64,000 bases of DNA from Hericium rajendrae (taxonomy: Eukaryota > Basidiomycota > Agaricomycetes > Russulales > Hericiaceae). Position 1 is the first letter of the stretch. Every line of letters begins with the position of its first letter. A program made the translations under genes and the position numbers. The notes beneath the pieces were generated by a model. The model had not been told where the DNA came from and ran no database searches. It saw only the letters and a list, made by a program, of their open reading frames with translations. This document shows, piece after piece, positions 22,249-32,853 of the stretch. Location of the stretch: positions 1,550,001-1,614,000 of the forward strand of contig CM065878.1 of assembly GCA_033439255.1 (NCBI GenBank), written 5' to 3'.

Positions 22249-23620
22249 TCAAGCCGGAGTCTCGGCGATCCTGTATACAAGTTTGGTGCCCGATACCTTC
22301 ACATAGGTTAGCACACATCGCCGCGCATATATTCGCAATATCTCACTTTTCCAGCCTTCATGTACTCCAGCCCGGCTTGAACACCGCTCAGCCCATCAGG
22401 CATGACAGTCGGGGGCATCGCCTTAATTCTGCCATCGCGCAACCACTCCTCAACCCGCTTGCAGAAATCAACGCCGAACCTTGCATCCTCATCGCATTTC
22501 TGTCATCCCCACTGATAGTCAACCTCACACCCCGAACTCAAGAACCACGCGACTTACGGGGAAATAAGCGCCTGCAAAGCTGATCTCCTTCCCCAGCATC
22601 GAAATCGGCAACACCAGCCTGTACTCCACCGTCGCATCGAGCGCCGCCGCGTCCTGCAGCGGCAGCATCACAGCGACTGCGCGCGGCCCGTCCGGCCGCA
22701 GCGCCTGGGCCGCGACGTGGTAGCTCGGGGCCTCCGTGATGGCGTCCACGACGTAGTCGACGCCGCCGTGCCCCGCGGCCGCGATGATCTGCGCGATCGC
22801 GTCCGGCGCGTGGTAATCGATCACGGCGTCTGCGCCCGCGGATGTCACGAGCGCGTGGTTGTGTGGTGAGGCGGTCGCGATCACTTTCCAGCCTGTGAGT
22901 TTCGCGAACTGGATCGCATAGAACCCGACGGCCGCTGTCATCCGTTGGTCGGTCAGGGCGATTGATCACCGGTGAGAATGGGAGATACGGTACGCACACG
23001 AGCCGCCCCAGACGAGGATGGAGCGGTTGTACGGCGCGTTGAGCGGAAAGCGCACCATGTTTGCGCAGGGCGAACGCCGCGGTGGCGGCGGCGACGAACA
23101 GCGTCGCGCACTCTTCGTCCGAGATGTTGTCGGGATGCGGATAAGTGGCGCATGCGCGATGTTGGTGTACTCGCGGTATGCGGTCGACGTGTTGAGGTCG
23201 CCCTGTGCCGGGACTTGCCAGCCTGCGACCTGATTAAGAGTGGATGTCACCACATAGATCCTTTCTGTCGGGTTATTTAGCACGGATGGACGCACCCTCT
23301 CCCCCAGCTTGACGTCGTCCACGCCATCGCCGAGCGCGACGACGCGGCCGACAAAGTCGGAGCCGACGCCCTGGCCGGGCTTGACCATACCCCAATGGAT
23401 CGACTTCCCTAGGTTGCGGACAAACCGCGTTTTTAGACTGTCGTCGAGAGACGGGATAACGGACAAAACAACCTACAATCGAGGGATTCTGCGCCGCGAC
23501 AGCCACTTTGATGAGCACCTCGCCCGGGCCTGGCGGGGTCACGGGAACAGTCTGAACTGCGACGGTCTTGTCAGACTGCACGATGACGGCGCGCTGGGTT
23601 GTGGGGATCTCGGAAGACAT
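22249..23620 (-). CDS. Zinc-independent MDR oxidoreductase (enoyl-reductase-like), several frame breaks
   Basis: Exons 23620-23477, 23408-23296, 23229-22998, 22934-22558, 22499-22347 and 22296-22249 give about 355 residues. The GroES-like N-terminus (GPGEVLIKVAVAAQNPS, VGSDFVGRVVALGDGV) leads to a Rossmann fold (ILVWGGS, AVGFYAIQFAKLTGW) and the family ending GKVSGTKLVYRI. There are no zinc ligands, so this is the quinone/enoyl-reductase branch of the MDR superfamily, as found with trans-acting enoyl reductases. Exon 1 is one base short of the phase needed, and a G added near 23480 would restore the NPSDWK motif. Inside exon 3 the PDNISDEECATLF stretch lies one frame off between two compensating shifts (about 23128 and 23055). 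The same open frame otherwise runs through. The cofactor should be NADPH; the substrate is unknown. Confidence 0.72.
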
Positions 23621-24189
23621 AACGAAGGTCAATCTGTCTGAGTGCTTATAAATATGGAGCAAGTGGAGGGAAGGGCTTTCTGTGGGAAGATCATCGTTAC
23701 TGAGGCCTGCTTTTATATTTGAACTTCCCCCGAAGCAGATTGAGTTGCGACTTGGTGGGAACTACATGTTGCGGGAATCCCATGACTAGCTCTCAGCTGC
23801 TTCTTGGATGTCGATAATCAGAATTGAAGGCTTGATTGAATGACGTCGGCGTAGAACGGTGTTAAGTACCCATGGATATCGAAGGCGGATCCCCACATCC
23901 AACTTGGGGCGCTTTCGAGAGATCGATGATGCGCTGATTGTTTGAACCTACTGTATGCACTGAACGATGGACCGGTCATGAATGGGATTCATTCGGCGAT
24001 AAGTGTTGGTAAGGCCGTTGTGGGTCAACGTGATCACTGGCATTGTGGAGGCAGCAGTACTTGTTCTTGTTTCGTTCATAGATATTCATTCTACCTTGAC
24101 CTTTTCGGGTCGGTCTCGGACAGGGTGTTCCCGCTGCAATTTATCAATCGATTCCTCGTTCTTCAAATCCGGTACACATTGAACTTCGA
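23621..24189. other. Intergenic spacer upstream of the MDR gene
   Basis: It lies between the MDR start and the nitrilase stop, both leftward. The part next to 23620 is AT-rich and probably the MDR promoter. No gene or motif is supported. Confidence 0.5.
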
Positions 24190-25700
24190 TTACTGAACAT
24201 CTTCGCCTGCCGAACCTGTCTGCGCTTCTTCCTTGTCTTTTCCTCGCGGCTTGACATCCGCGACATATTGGACGGGATCTCCGTTGCTCCCAGTGACGAC
24301 CAGGTGCATGAGATCATGCCTCGAGCTGCATCCAAAAATCAGACACTACCCGGCTGCACAGAGAGAACACGACGTACTAGTTGCCCATGACGTCTGCAGT
24401 CGACTTGTTCAGCACGATCGCATCCAGCGAAATCTCGGCAATGACTATCGTCTCAGCGCCTGGATCCGTCGGTGGGGTCAGCTGCGAGCCATCAGGCCCA
24501 TACACCTGCCAGCACCTTCCAGTAAGCAAATTTCCCTTTTATATATGCCAAGAATGACGCACCGTCGCGAAGCCGCCGCCGGGAAACTCGAACCAGGGCC
24601 AATGCGCGATCTTCATAATCTCCGCGCCCTTCTGGCTCACAACCTGCGTCGACACGATTGCGAAGACGCCGCCCTCGATCGCGATGCTGCGCGACATGGA
24701 GCTAAAGCCCTCGTTGGTGGTGATCCACGGCACGCCGCCTTTCCGGGCGGGAACGCGGGCGGCCAGCTGCCGACGAAGAGCTGCGGGAGCTGCGAATAGA
24801 AGTGAAGCTTCAAGGCAGGCTGTGGCAGGCGCGTCAGGATATGGTATGGGGGTTGAAAATGTCGCTTTCCTGCATCTGTTCCCCGCAGTTGAACGAGCCC
24901 AGGCGGCCATATGGCGTTTGGACGACGTTGTGGACTGAGTTCGCTGTGCATAGGTGTATGAGATAAGTTTCTAGCATAGATGTGTGGACGAACAGTTCCA
25001 TCGCCAAAAATGGTCTTTTCATACTTTGTAGCTTTGATCTTACGGCGATAGTTGGCAAGTTCGCCACTGTGTCACATGTTAGACTGGTAGTAAATAGTAC
25101 AGTCGGAAACGGCACGTACGTTGGTGCTATAGTCACTTGGGACTGAATCGAATAAGTAAATTTGTCTGGCGGCCTTAGATGACAGCACAAGCTCACAATG
25201 TATAAGGACCCGCCGGAGCGCTCGGAAAATCCTAAGACAATCCACACGCCCGCCTCTTTGACCGCAGCGCGAATGCGTTCCATTTCAGGCGAGCAGACGG
25301 CGAGAGAATTCGCCTGATACTTGATAAGAACATCGGCAGCTTCAAGCCAATTGTTTGCCATAATTGTCCATGGATAGCCTAGGGAACTTGAGTTACAAAT
25401 TTAAAATAGTTCGCAGAGACCGAGCGACTCGCACCTGGGATGAATAGCTCCGGGAATCCGACAATCTTCGCGCCTTGTGCTGCCGCATCGCGCACAAGCT
25501 GGATGGTCTTGTCGACAGAGCCCTGGAGATCGAGCCACACACTGGTAGATGCTATACGGGTGATGCCAGATCCCGAAAGGAAACAGGACGTACGGTTCCG
25601 CTTGCACGGCGGCAACCTTGAACTTGCGAGTATCGCTGTTGCTGGGAGACAGATTGACTGGTATTGAGATGTTGCTGGGGTGATGTATGATGAAAAGCAA
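24190..25700 (-). CDS. Nitrilase / cyanide-hydratase-like amidohydrolase, three frame or splice breaks; start unresolved
   Basis: Nine exons (about 25700-25594, 25541-25435, 25378-25197, 25142-25120, 25066-24994, 24943-24870, 24819-24563, 24505-24378, 24325-24190) encode about 360 residues of the carbon-nitrogen hydrolase fold. The catalytic triad is visible: Glu in VGFPELFIPG, Lys in NYRRKIKAT, Cys in LGSFNCGEQM. The MGNYSRHDLMHL ending matches fungal nitrilases. Three places need one extra base: after FGDGT near 24993, at the donor after 24870 (GAAAGC where GTAAAGC would be canonical), and in the T-run 24740-24742 before the GGVPWITTNEGF block. No in-frame ATG precedes KFKVAAVQAEP, so the start is either in an unseen upstream exon or lost. 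The enzyme would hydrolyse a nitrile to an acid or amide; the substrate is unknown. Confidence 0.75.
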
Positions 25701-26822
25701 TGCAGAGACAAGCGTGACGAGCTAGTCTTTTAGATGATTCCTGGCTCTCATCGAGGTAGAAACGAGTTCGGGCAAAGGCCGCTAACCAGCCGCACTTCCA
25801 CCGAACCTGGGAAGAAAGTCAATGGAATGCGGCAGTTGTCAAACTCTATTCCCATGGTGCCCACGCACCTTTTTACATGTAAAGTCAGGTGTGAAGACGA
25901 GACGAGGCGTCTCGACTTAAATCAGTCAGAAGAAAGGCAGATGAGGATCGAAGAACCTAGACTTTGCCACAAAGCCAGTCGGCTGGTCTTGTCATTCGTT
26001 CTGGAGCGTATTGCAAGGATCGGGGCCGCGGGACATAAAATGGTCGATTTCTTGTGTCGGTGAGCAATCCCTCGGGGGAGCTTACAGTATACAAGCAGCA
26101 GTTCTGGCCGAAGCGGACGAAAAGAAGTATGCAGTCGTCATAAATTCTCGGGTTAACCATGATGGAGAGCTCAGCGAGTAGGAATGGTGACGACTCAGAT
26201 ATGTTTCTTCTGTGCAGGACATGGTGGTGGAAATATGCAGAGGTTCGCCGTTGGCCCACGATTCCATAGCATGCAGCTGACGCTGACACGTACTTACAAG
26301 CTAACAGAATGCAGCTGGAGCAACGGAGTCCTCTTTGGATGTTAACCATGGTAAGTGTCGGGACGTGGGCGATCCCCCATTCACGATGGTTCAGGCCTGC
26401 AAGGTGGTCGACGATACAGTTAGAGGGAAAGTTGAAGTATTCAATCCGAGGACACGGCTCGCCATGAGGGCTCGCCCCGGCCGGCCCGCTCCGTCTCGAG
26501 CTAGCTAGCACTGGATACTCACATCGTACCGACACTCAGAAGGTTGCATCAACTATCAAGGACTTAATGAAGGAGAGCCCTCATTAGATTACTAGAATGT
26601 AAGTCCTTTCGCACAAGGTTCGGCCCGCGCATCACGCATTTTGTTCCGAAGCCTACGACGCTCGCACAGCCTCATCGCGTTCCAGTGCCCCCCCTTCGTA
26701 GTCTCCGAGCAGACCTTACACAGAAGAAAGTCGTTCTGTGTTTAAGCCCCCTTCGCGCCCAACACATTCGTAGAACCGTACAGACTATACCACCCAGAAC
26801 CCCACCCAGACCATTTTGACCC
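25701..26822. other. 1.1-kb region without a supported gene
   Basis: The minus strand is open for 193 codons (26535-25957), but from a GTG and with no recognisable family. The reading is interrupted by sequences that look like splice donors. The last 100 bp before 26823 are C-rich, like the promoters of other genes here. I would not annotate a gene. Confidence 0.4.
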
Positions 26823-27654
26823 ATGCCTCCGCCCCCACCACCCCCGCCCCCGCGCCCCGATTGGCCGATGCCGACACTCAGCCTCCGCATCGAAGACCTC
26901 TCCCACCCCGGCGTCCGCATCTTCCTCCAAAGCATCGACGCAACGCGCGCCCTACACGACGCCGTCGCCGCCGTCTTCCAATGGCTCTACGTAACAACGC
27001 AGAACGCGCCCAAGCAGTAAGCCCCCCACCCCACCCACTCAGCCATACCTACCCCGCACTCACCCCGCACGCGTACCCCGCAGCGTGGAGACGATCCAGC
27101 TTATCCTCCGCCCGATGGACGGCGTCGCGTACACGACGGGCACGCACACCGCGAAGCAGATCCACCTCTCGTGCCAACACGTCGTCAACAGCGCGTCGCG
27201 CGCGCCCGCCGAGATCGTCGGCGTGCTCACGCACGAGGCCGTGCACTGCTTCCAGCACAACGCCGGCGGGACGTGCCCCGGCGGGCTCGTCGAGGGCATC
27301 GCCGGTGCGCCCGCTCCTACACTCCCGCACTGTCTCCATCTCTAACGGCAGAACGGGCTGAATGGAATTGCAGACTGGGTCCGCCTGCGCGCGGGGCTGT
27401 GCCCGCCGCACTGGCGCGAGGGCGGCGCGGGCTGGGACGCGGGCTACCAGACGACGGCGTACTTCCTGCGCTGGCTCGAGGTGCGCTACGGCGACGGCAC
27501 CGTGCAGGCGCTCAACGGGCTGCTCAAGGACGCGGTGTACGACGACGCGGTGTTCAGTGCACTCACCGGGCAGCCGGTCGGCGCGCTGTGGAAGGCGTAT
27601 TGCGACGAGCTGGGCGCCGGCGGGGGCGCCGTGGGCCGGGACCGATTTTCGTAG
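26823..27654 (+). CDS. Basic secretory protein (BSP)-family putative metallopeptidase
   Basis: Exons 26823-27016, 27084-27304 and 27374-27654 give 231 residues with clean phases. After a short polyproline start, the sequence matches the plant and fungal BSP family (peptidase-like, PF04450). Signatures are SHPGVRIFLQSIDAT, the zinc-binding HExxH as THEAVHCFQHN (about residue 115), GGLVEGIADWVRLRAGL, and GYQTTAYFLRWLE. The family fold is that of a gluzincin peptidase, but activity is rarely proven. There is no signal peptide, so despite the family name this copy would be cytosolic. The third exon is very GC-rich. Confidence 0.8.
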
Positions 27655-27903
27655 GGTAAGTTATGACATTGCATTTATTGTATGTTGTACGAGTCTAGAG
27701 GCAGTGAAAAGATTGTACGATTGTGAGATTACTGAATAATGAATAGACACGGACAGATGGTACTAGAACATCGAGATCGAAAGCAAGTCGAATAAGATAG
27801 TGGAATAGGTGTGTACACTCGAAAGCCAGTAGAGCGAGGGGTGCAATATGATACAACAAATCGACCTAAAAACACACGATTATACGGCAAATCATGCAGC
27901 GAG

Positions 27904-27925
27904 TACAGACAGACAGACAGACATA
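27904..27925. repeat. AGAC tetranucleotide microsatellite
   Basis: A run of about five AGAC/CAGA units starts just after 27904, some 25 bp beyond the FCP1 stop codon on its 3' side. It is a simple repeat in a presumed 3' UTR. Confidence 0.8.
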
Positions 27926-27948
27926 AACCCAGGGAAAGAAACCACGGG

Positions 27949-30900
27949 CTATCCGAGCTCTTCCTCGAGCTCGCGGGCCAGGAAGTCGTCGTCGATGTCT
28001 TCGGCGGCTTCCTCGTCCTCCGCCTCCTCCATCGTCTCGTCCTCATCCTCCTCGTCGCGGTCGAACTTGGGCGCGGGCAGCGTGCCTTTGCCCTCGTTCT
28101 CCAGCTCGTCCATGGAGATGGCCTCCTTGAGCTTCGACGAGTTCTTGCGGTCGGCGACGATCTTCTTCCGCTTGGCTAGCGGCGACCGTAGTACATCGTC
28201 GCCCGCGCCGTTCAAGCCCGCTTCGGACGGCGTCAAGCTGCGCAGACGTTTCCGTCTCTTGGGCGTGGAGGTCGTGCTACTGCAAGGCAAGAGATACGTA
28301 AGTCGATGCTCAACACGCAAAGAAGCACGCGCCAAACCTGATGATACTATTCGACTCATCCGTCCATCCATCATCACTCCCATTTTCCCGCCCCTCCCCA
28401 GCACGGCTCTCCGACTCGCTATCGCTCTCATTCATCGCAGCATCGACCTCATCATTCATGAGCGCCCAGTCGACCTCGTCGACGAGCTCCTCCGCGGCCC
28501 CACCTGCGCCCGCGCCCGCGCCCTCGACGTCCCAGTCATCTGCATCCGGCTCCGTGTCAGACGAGATCTGCTGCGGCTCAAGCGTGGGCGACGAACTCGA
28601 ACTCGCCTGCGCGGGGGGCTCGGGCACCATCAGGTACGGGCCCTCGTCCTGCCGCGCCCAGCGCGCGACTGAGTCTGTGAACCATGCAAGCCACACGACC
28701 TTGATCCCGGGCATCTTGCGCGCTGCGTCGACTTTCACCGTGCCGCGCTGCGTGGGGTCAAGTAATTAATGTATGAGCGTGTGAGAGGAAAACGGGCGGA
28801 CGTACCTTGGCGGCGACGACGTGGGTGACGCGGCTTGAGAGTTCGGTATGGCACGTTGCGCCAAATGCCTGTGCCATGCGCCAGATTTCTGTCGTTTCGG
28901 GTCTCACGTCCAGCGGTATAACACTAGAAAATAAGATATGCACGCCAGCGAGCGTCTCCGATCGTATCCGAGGTATTATATACTGGAAAAGTGGTCAGAA
29001 CGTGAACGTCGCGATCGGACCTGACATTTCTTACTGTAGCATCATAAGTTATAGGTGACGAAGGCCGCCGCTTGCCCTTCGATATATCGGGTTGTCGTTT
29101 GTCATACGCATCAAAGAAGCGTGTGTGCACTTCGTCCAAGAGCTGAAAACCCTAAAGTTAGCTCAGATCGTCGTCGGATATAAACCGCCACGCACCTTCT
29201 TGACTCTCTGCAGCTCATGATCGTCATTCTTGAGCAAGGCCTTGCGGTGGTGCTTCTCCTTCGGACTGACGGATCGCTTGATGACTTCCCCAGGTCTAAC
29301 TTCTTCCGGCTTCGGCGCGCCAACCTCTGCCTGCTCAGATATCTCCTCGGTCGCCTCCTCAAGCTCTTCCTGCTCTTGAAGCTCTTCCTGCTTTTTGGCC
29401 AAGGGCCGCTCCTCGACTTGTGCCTCCAAGGCTAGCGAATTTCGTGCCAGCATATCGGTGGTGACTAGTGAGGTAGAATCAGCTGCTTCTGGAAGAGAGA
29501 TCACAGATGTCGCGGGACTGGGGGCCTCCAAATCGACGGGAGGTGAAGGCACAATCGACGGTAAGGCGGGCGAAATTGCCTTCTCTGGCGTCGGTGCCGC
29601 AGCTGCTGGTGGGGGAATCACGGCTGAAAAGGCATCGACCTTCGGGAGGAAGGTAGAGTTAATGTCGCCGATGCCAATGAAGAAGTCATCTGGTGAAAAG
29701 TGTTAGAGTCTTTTATATGACGTTGGGCGAATACCGACAGGGGATAACTTTGATGAGATTGGGACTCCATTCCCAGACGTCGGCGCGATCGTCGATGATG
29801 ACGACCATGGAGGTGTCAACGGGGAAAAGGCGGCGAAGGTTCTTCTGGGTCATGCCTGCGTGCATGCATGTCAGTGACAGCAAAGAGAGACCAAAAAGGG
29901 AAGGCGCACTTCCGGATTCGTCGCGGGAGAGGATACGGCCGCCGAAGAACTTGCCGTCGGGATCGATGGCGGCGCAGACTTCCTCAGCGTAAGCACGCGT
30001 TCCCATCGTATAAACGTGCATTTCATACTTGGATGCTACGTGGCCGAGGAACTCCTGCCATCCCGGTCTGCCATCCAGTCAGTCCCTGCACAACATCGCT
30101 GACGAGCGACGTACCTCGGCTTCACATAATACAGGCAGCCCTGGCTCTCGATTATCTTCTCTTTACCTTTGCCTCGGGATCCCCGGCCTGGCTGGACCCC
30201 GAGTGCCTCAGGGCGCAATTTGAACTTCTTCACATCCTTCAACGCCTCCCAGTTCGGATTGACCTCGTCTTCGTCGTCCGAAACGGTGTCATCCGAGTTC
30301 TTCATCACTTGAGGCCTCCTTTGCCGCCGCCCTCTTGGCCTGCCGCGCTTCCCATGCCTCGCCCTCCCCGATCCATTCGCCAACAGTGGGATCAACGGTC
30401 GCGTGGACAATCGTCTGGTCGAGATCGACAATAAGAGAGAGCTTGCGCGACTTGAGCAGATACTCGGCCGTCTGGCGCTCGATGCGTTGTGCCTCCTCCA
30501 GCGAGACAGTGGGTCCGTATGCGGAATGGGTCATCTGAATCGATGCGCGCGAGGCATCAGAGAAGCCAGTGTAGTCAAAGCTGGCAGACATCCTATATTC
30601 AGACGCACATCCTTGTACGGCAACAAACAGTGTGACATACCTGGTCATGTCCTGGCCACAGAGCGCACAGAGACCCCCAATCTGCATGCCGTGCTTACAT
30701 GGTTCTGTGACAGAGATTATGGGCTTCTCCTTGGCTCTGCGCGGCGATAGAACATCCTGTTCCTTGACGTGCCACTTATCGACGGTGCCGTCGATAGGCG
30801 AGTCCCAGGTTCCGAAGCGGACCTCCGGGGCTGCGACGGGAGTAGTTGTAGAGACATAGGCGAATGAATATGTCAAGAGGCGCTCGCCGCGCTGGATAGG

Positions 30901-30984
30901 CGTATTGGGTGCGACGTGGAGGGTGGTGATTTTGATAGGATATGGAAGTTCTGGTGGGAGATAGAGGTCCGTTTGGTCGGTCAT
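27949..30984 (-). CDS. FCP1: FCP1: RNA polymerase II CTD phosphatase with BRCT domain
   Basis: Nine exons (30984-30641, 30592-30115, 30067-29910, 29855-29739, 29689-29196, 29151-29035, 28982-28806, 28747-28338, 28279-27949) give about 875 residues. The N-terminal biotinyl-like region holds CKHGMQIGGLCALCGQDM. The HAD-type phosphatase has the catalytic DxDxT as LIVDLDQTIVHAT near residue 170, then YYVKPRPGWQEFL, MHVYTMGTRAYAEEV, and VVIIDDRADVW. A BRCT domain follows (LAGVHILFSSVIPLDVRPET; WLAWFTDSVARW), then an acidic tail ending ELEEELG, as expected for TFIIF binding. Near 30305 the frame changes (two bases missing or one extra) between SSDEE and SDDTVSDDEDE. Exon 2 length shows the same error. 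The enzyme removes phosphate from the Pol II CTD to recycle polymerase. Confidence 0.88.
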
Positions 30985-31278
30985 GATTTAGTGGGGGGTT
31001 GGTGCATTCGGGCTCGGAGGAGGTGCTGAGAGCGTTGAGGAGCCCGCTATTTGAACGTCCGGCGCGTCCAAGGACCCCAAGGACCCTTCGACCCTTTAGC
31101 TTTAGTTGAACAACGCCCATGTCTCGCATCCCATCATTTCATCTACGCCAGGCTAATCTTATTGTTCTCGTTGCCAGATCGACATGTTAGCCGCATAATG
31201 ATTTCAATTCTCACTATCGAAGCATCCGTTCAATGAATGTCTGTGCCGTCCACCCGTCCGTGCCACGACTTCCGTCCA

Positions 31279-32407
31279 CTAACAAATCGATACCCCCTCC
31301 TCAACCACTTCCCGCACCCGCACCCGCACCTTCGCTCCCCATGCCACGCGTGGTGTCCAAGTCACCAGATGCGCCCCGACATGTGTGCCCGCAATGTTAG
31401 CCAGCGTCGGGTCAAACGATGACACCGCGTCATAAGCCCTCACGAAGCTCGAGATGACGCGCCCCGCAGGCTCCTTGCAGCGCTTCTCGTGAAACCGCGC
31501 AAGCAGATGCACCTCTGCAATAAACTGCCCGACATCTAGCCCCGCCAGCCCCGGCTTCGCCAGCTCCCAGTCCACCACCAAGATCTGCTCCAGCCGCACG
31601 CCGTCCACGCCATCCGCAAACCGCAGCAGAACATTCCCCGGCCAGAAATCCCCCATCACGAGTCCCTCTCGAGCATCCACCATCTCTATTGCCCTTCGTT
31701 CCGCCACCGCCTTAACCGCGTCCATCTTCTCCTCCGACAGCACCAACGGCGGATCCTCCAGTGCCGCCAGCCCACTCTTGCCGCTCAGCGTCTCGACGAG
31801 CCGGCCGTACGTCGCCCACACCGATATCTCCTTCGCGAACGCCGTCGGCGCCGCAAGCGCGGCGCCCGCACCCCCACATGCAGGCGTGCGAGCCACGCGC
31901 CGAGCGCGCTGCCGATCTCGTCCGCGAGCGCGGGCGGCAGCGCCCTCGCGAGCATGAGGTCCTTCAGCGTCGTGCTGTCCGCGCCCGCGTCGTCCATGAT
32001 GATCACGGCTGCCGCCTTGTCGAACATGTGCACGGCGGGCACAGATACGCCGCCCTGCGTGCCCAATGCGCTGCGCACACGCTGGAGGGCTTCGACCTCG
32101 GCGTCCTGCGCGCCGTGAGGACGGACTCTGGGGACGCGGAGGGAGAGGTGCGCACCTGCCGCTCGACGGGGAACGCGATGTCTTTCGCGAGTGCAACATA
32201 TGGCTCTGCGTGCTTCAGGACGAGCGTGGGCTGTCCGTTGTGTGGGGTGCGGAGGTGCAGCCGGAAGGTGAAGTTCCCGGTGCCGCCAGCGAGCTTCGTG
32301 ACGCTGGAACTCGTGAACGGCGTGCTTTCGAGGTACTGCGAGACGCCGTCTGCGGTCGTGAGATCGTATTGTGGTGAGGACATGGTGAATGTTGCTGTAG
32401 TGGACAT
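31279..32407 (-). CDS. APH/choline-kinase-like phosphotransferase
   Basis: Two exons (32407-32156 and 32105-31279) give 359 residues. Order of motifs: a nucleotide-binding Gly-rich loop (LAGGTGNFTFRLHL), an invariant Lys in TLVLKHAEPYVA, a helix lining the active site (VERQDAEVEALQRVRSALG), the Brenner-like catalytic loop MGDFWPGNVLL, and the metal-binding Asp in ILVVDWELA. This is the aminoglycoside phosphotransferase/protein-kinase-like fold, close to methylthioribose-kinase-like fungal proteins. The substrate is probably a small molecule but cannot be named. A C5 run at 31871-31875 is one base short: the frame HVGGAGAALAAPTAF is restored by one more C. Exon 2 is likewise one base short of a full reading frame. 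Confidence 0.78.
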
Positions 32408-32853
32408 TGATTGTCGTGTCGGGCCCTGTCAGTGTATAAGTACTAGGTCATGGCGCGGGTCCGCTCCGTGACTCCACAGCAATTCAATATGCAGACGTTC
32501 AGATGTTCTTAGCCAGAGAGTCATCCTGACATGAATGAAAGTGACATCTCGGATCCGCAAGAAGACACGATCACCCAGTCAATCGATCCGAATATGGATG
32601 GCCATCAACGTCGATACCGAGAAGAAGTCAAGAAAGACCGATAGCCTGGCGGTCCATCGATACATACGCAAGTTGGTGAATTGGATTCCTCAAGATGCAA
32701 GACCATTTGTTTCGTCCTCTGTCGGTCCGTCACTACGCACAGCAATAAATAAGTTCATAAAGCTCCATTCTCGACATAGGGTATACGTGATTATACAGAA
32801 CTAGGGTATAACTGCATAGATAGATAACCCGCCCACAAAACTGCAAAACCAGC
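32408..32853. other. Intergenic spacer: APH gene promoter and dynactin 3' end
   Basis: Both flanking genes run leftward. No reading frame or repeat of interest is seen in these 446 bp. Confidence 0.5.

Noticed and set aside
27049-27411. Minus-strand frames over the BSP gene
   Set aside because: The plus strand has clear family motifs and splice sites; the antisense frames follow from GC bias.
22249-27654. A secondary-metabolite gene cluster (MDR reductase, nitrilase, peptidase)
   Set aside because: No core synthase (PKS, NRPS, terpene synthase) is present in the window, and the neighbours are housekeeping genes.
30036-30434. Separate small genes inside the FCP1 region
   Set aside because: They are fragments of the FCP1 exon split by a frame break near 30305.
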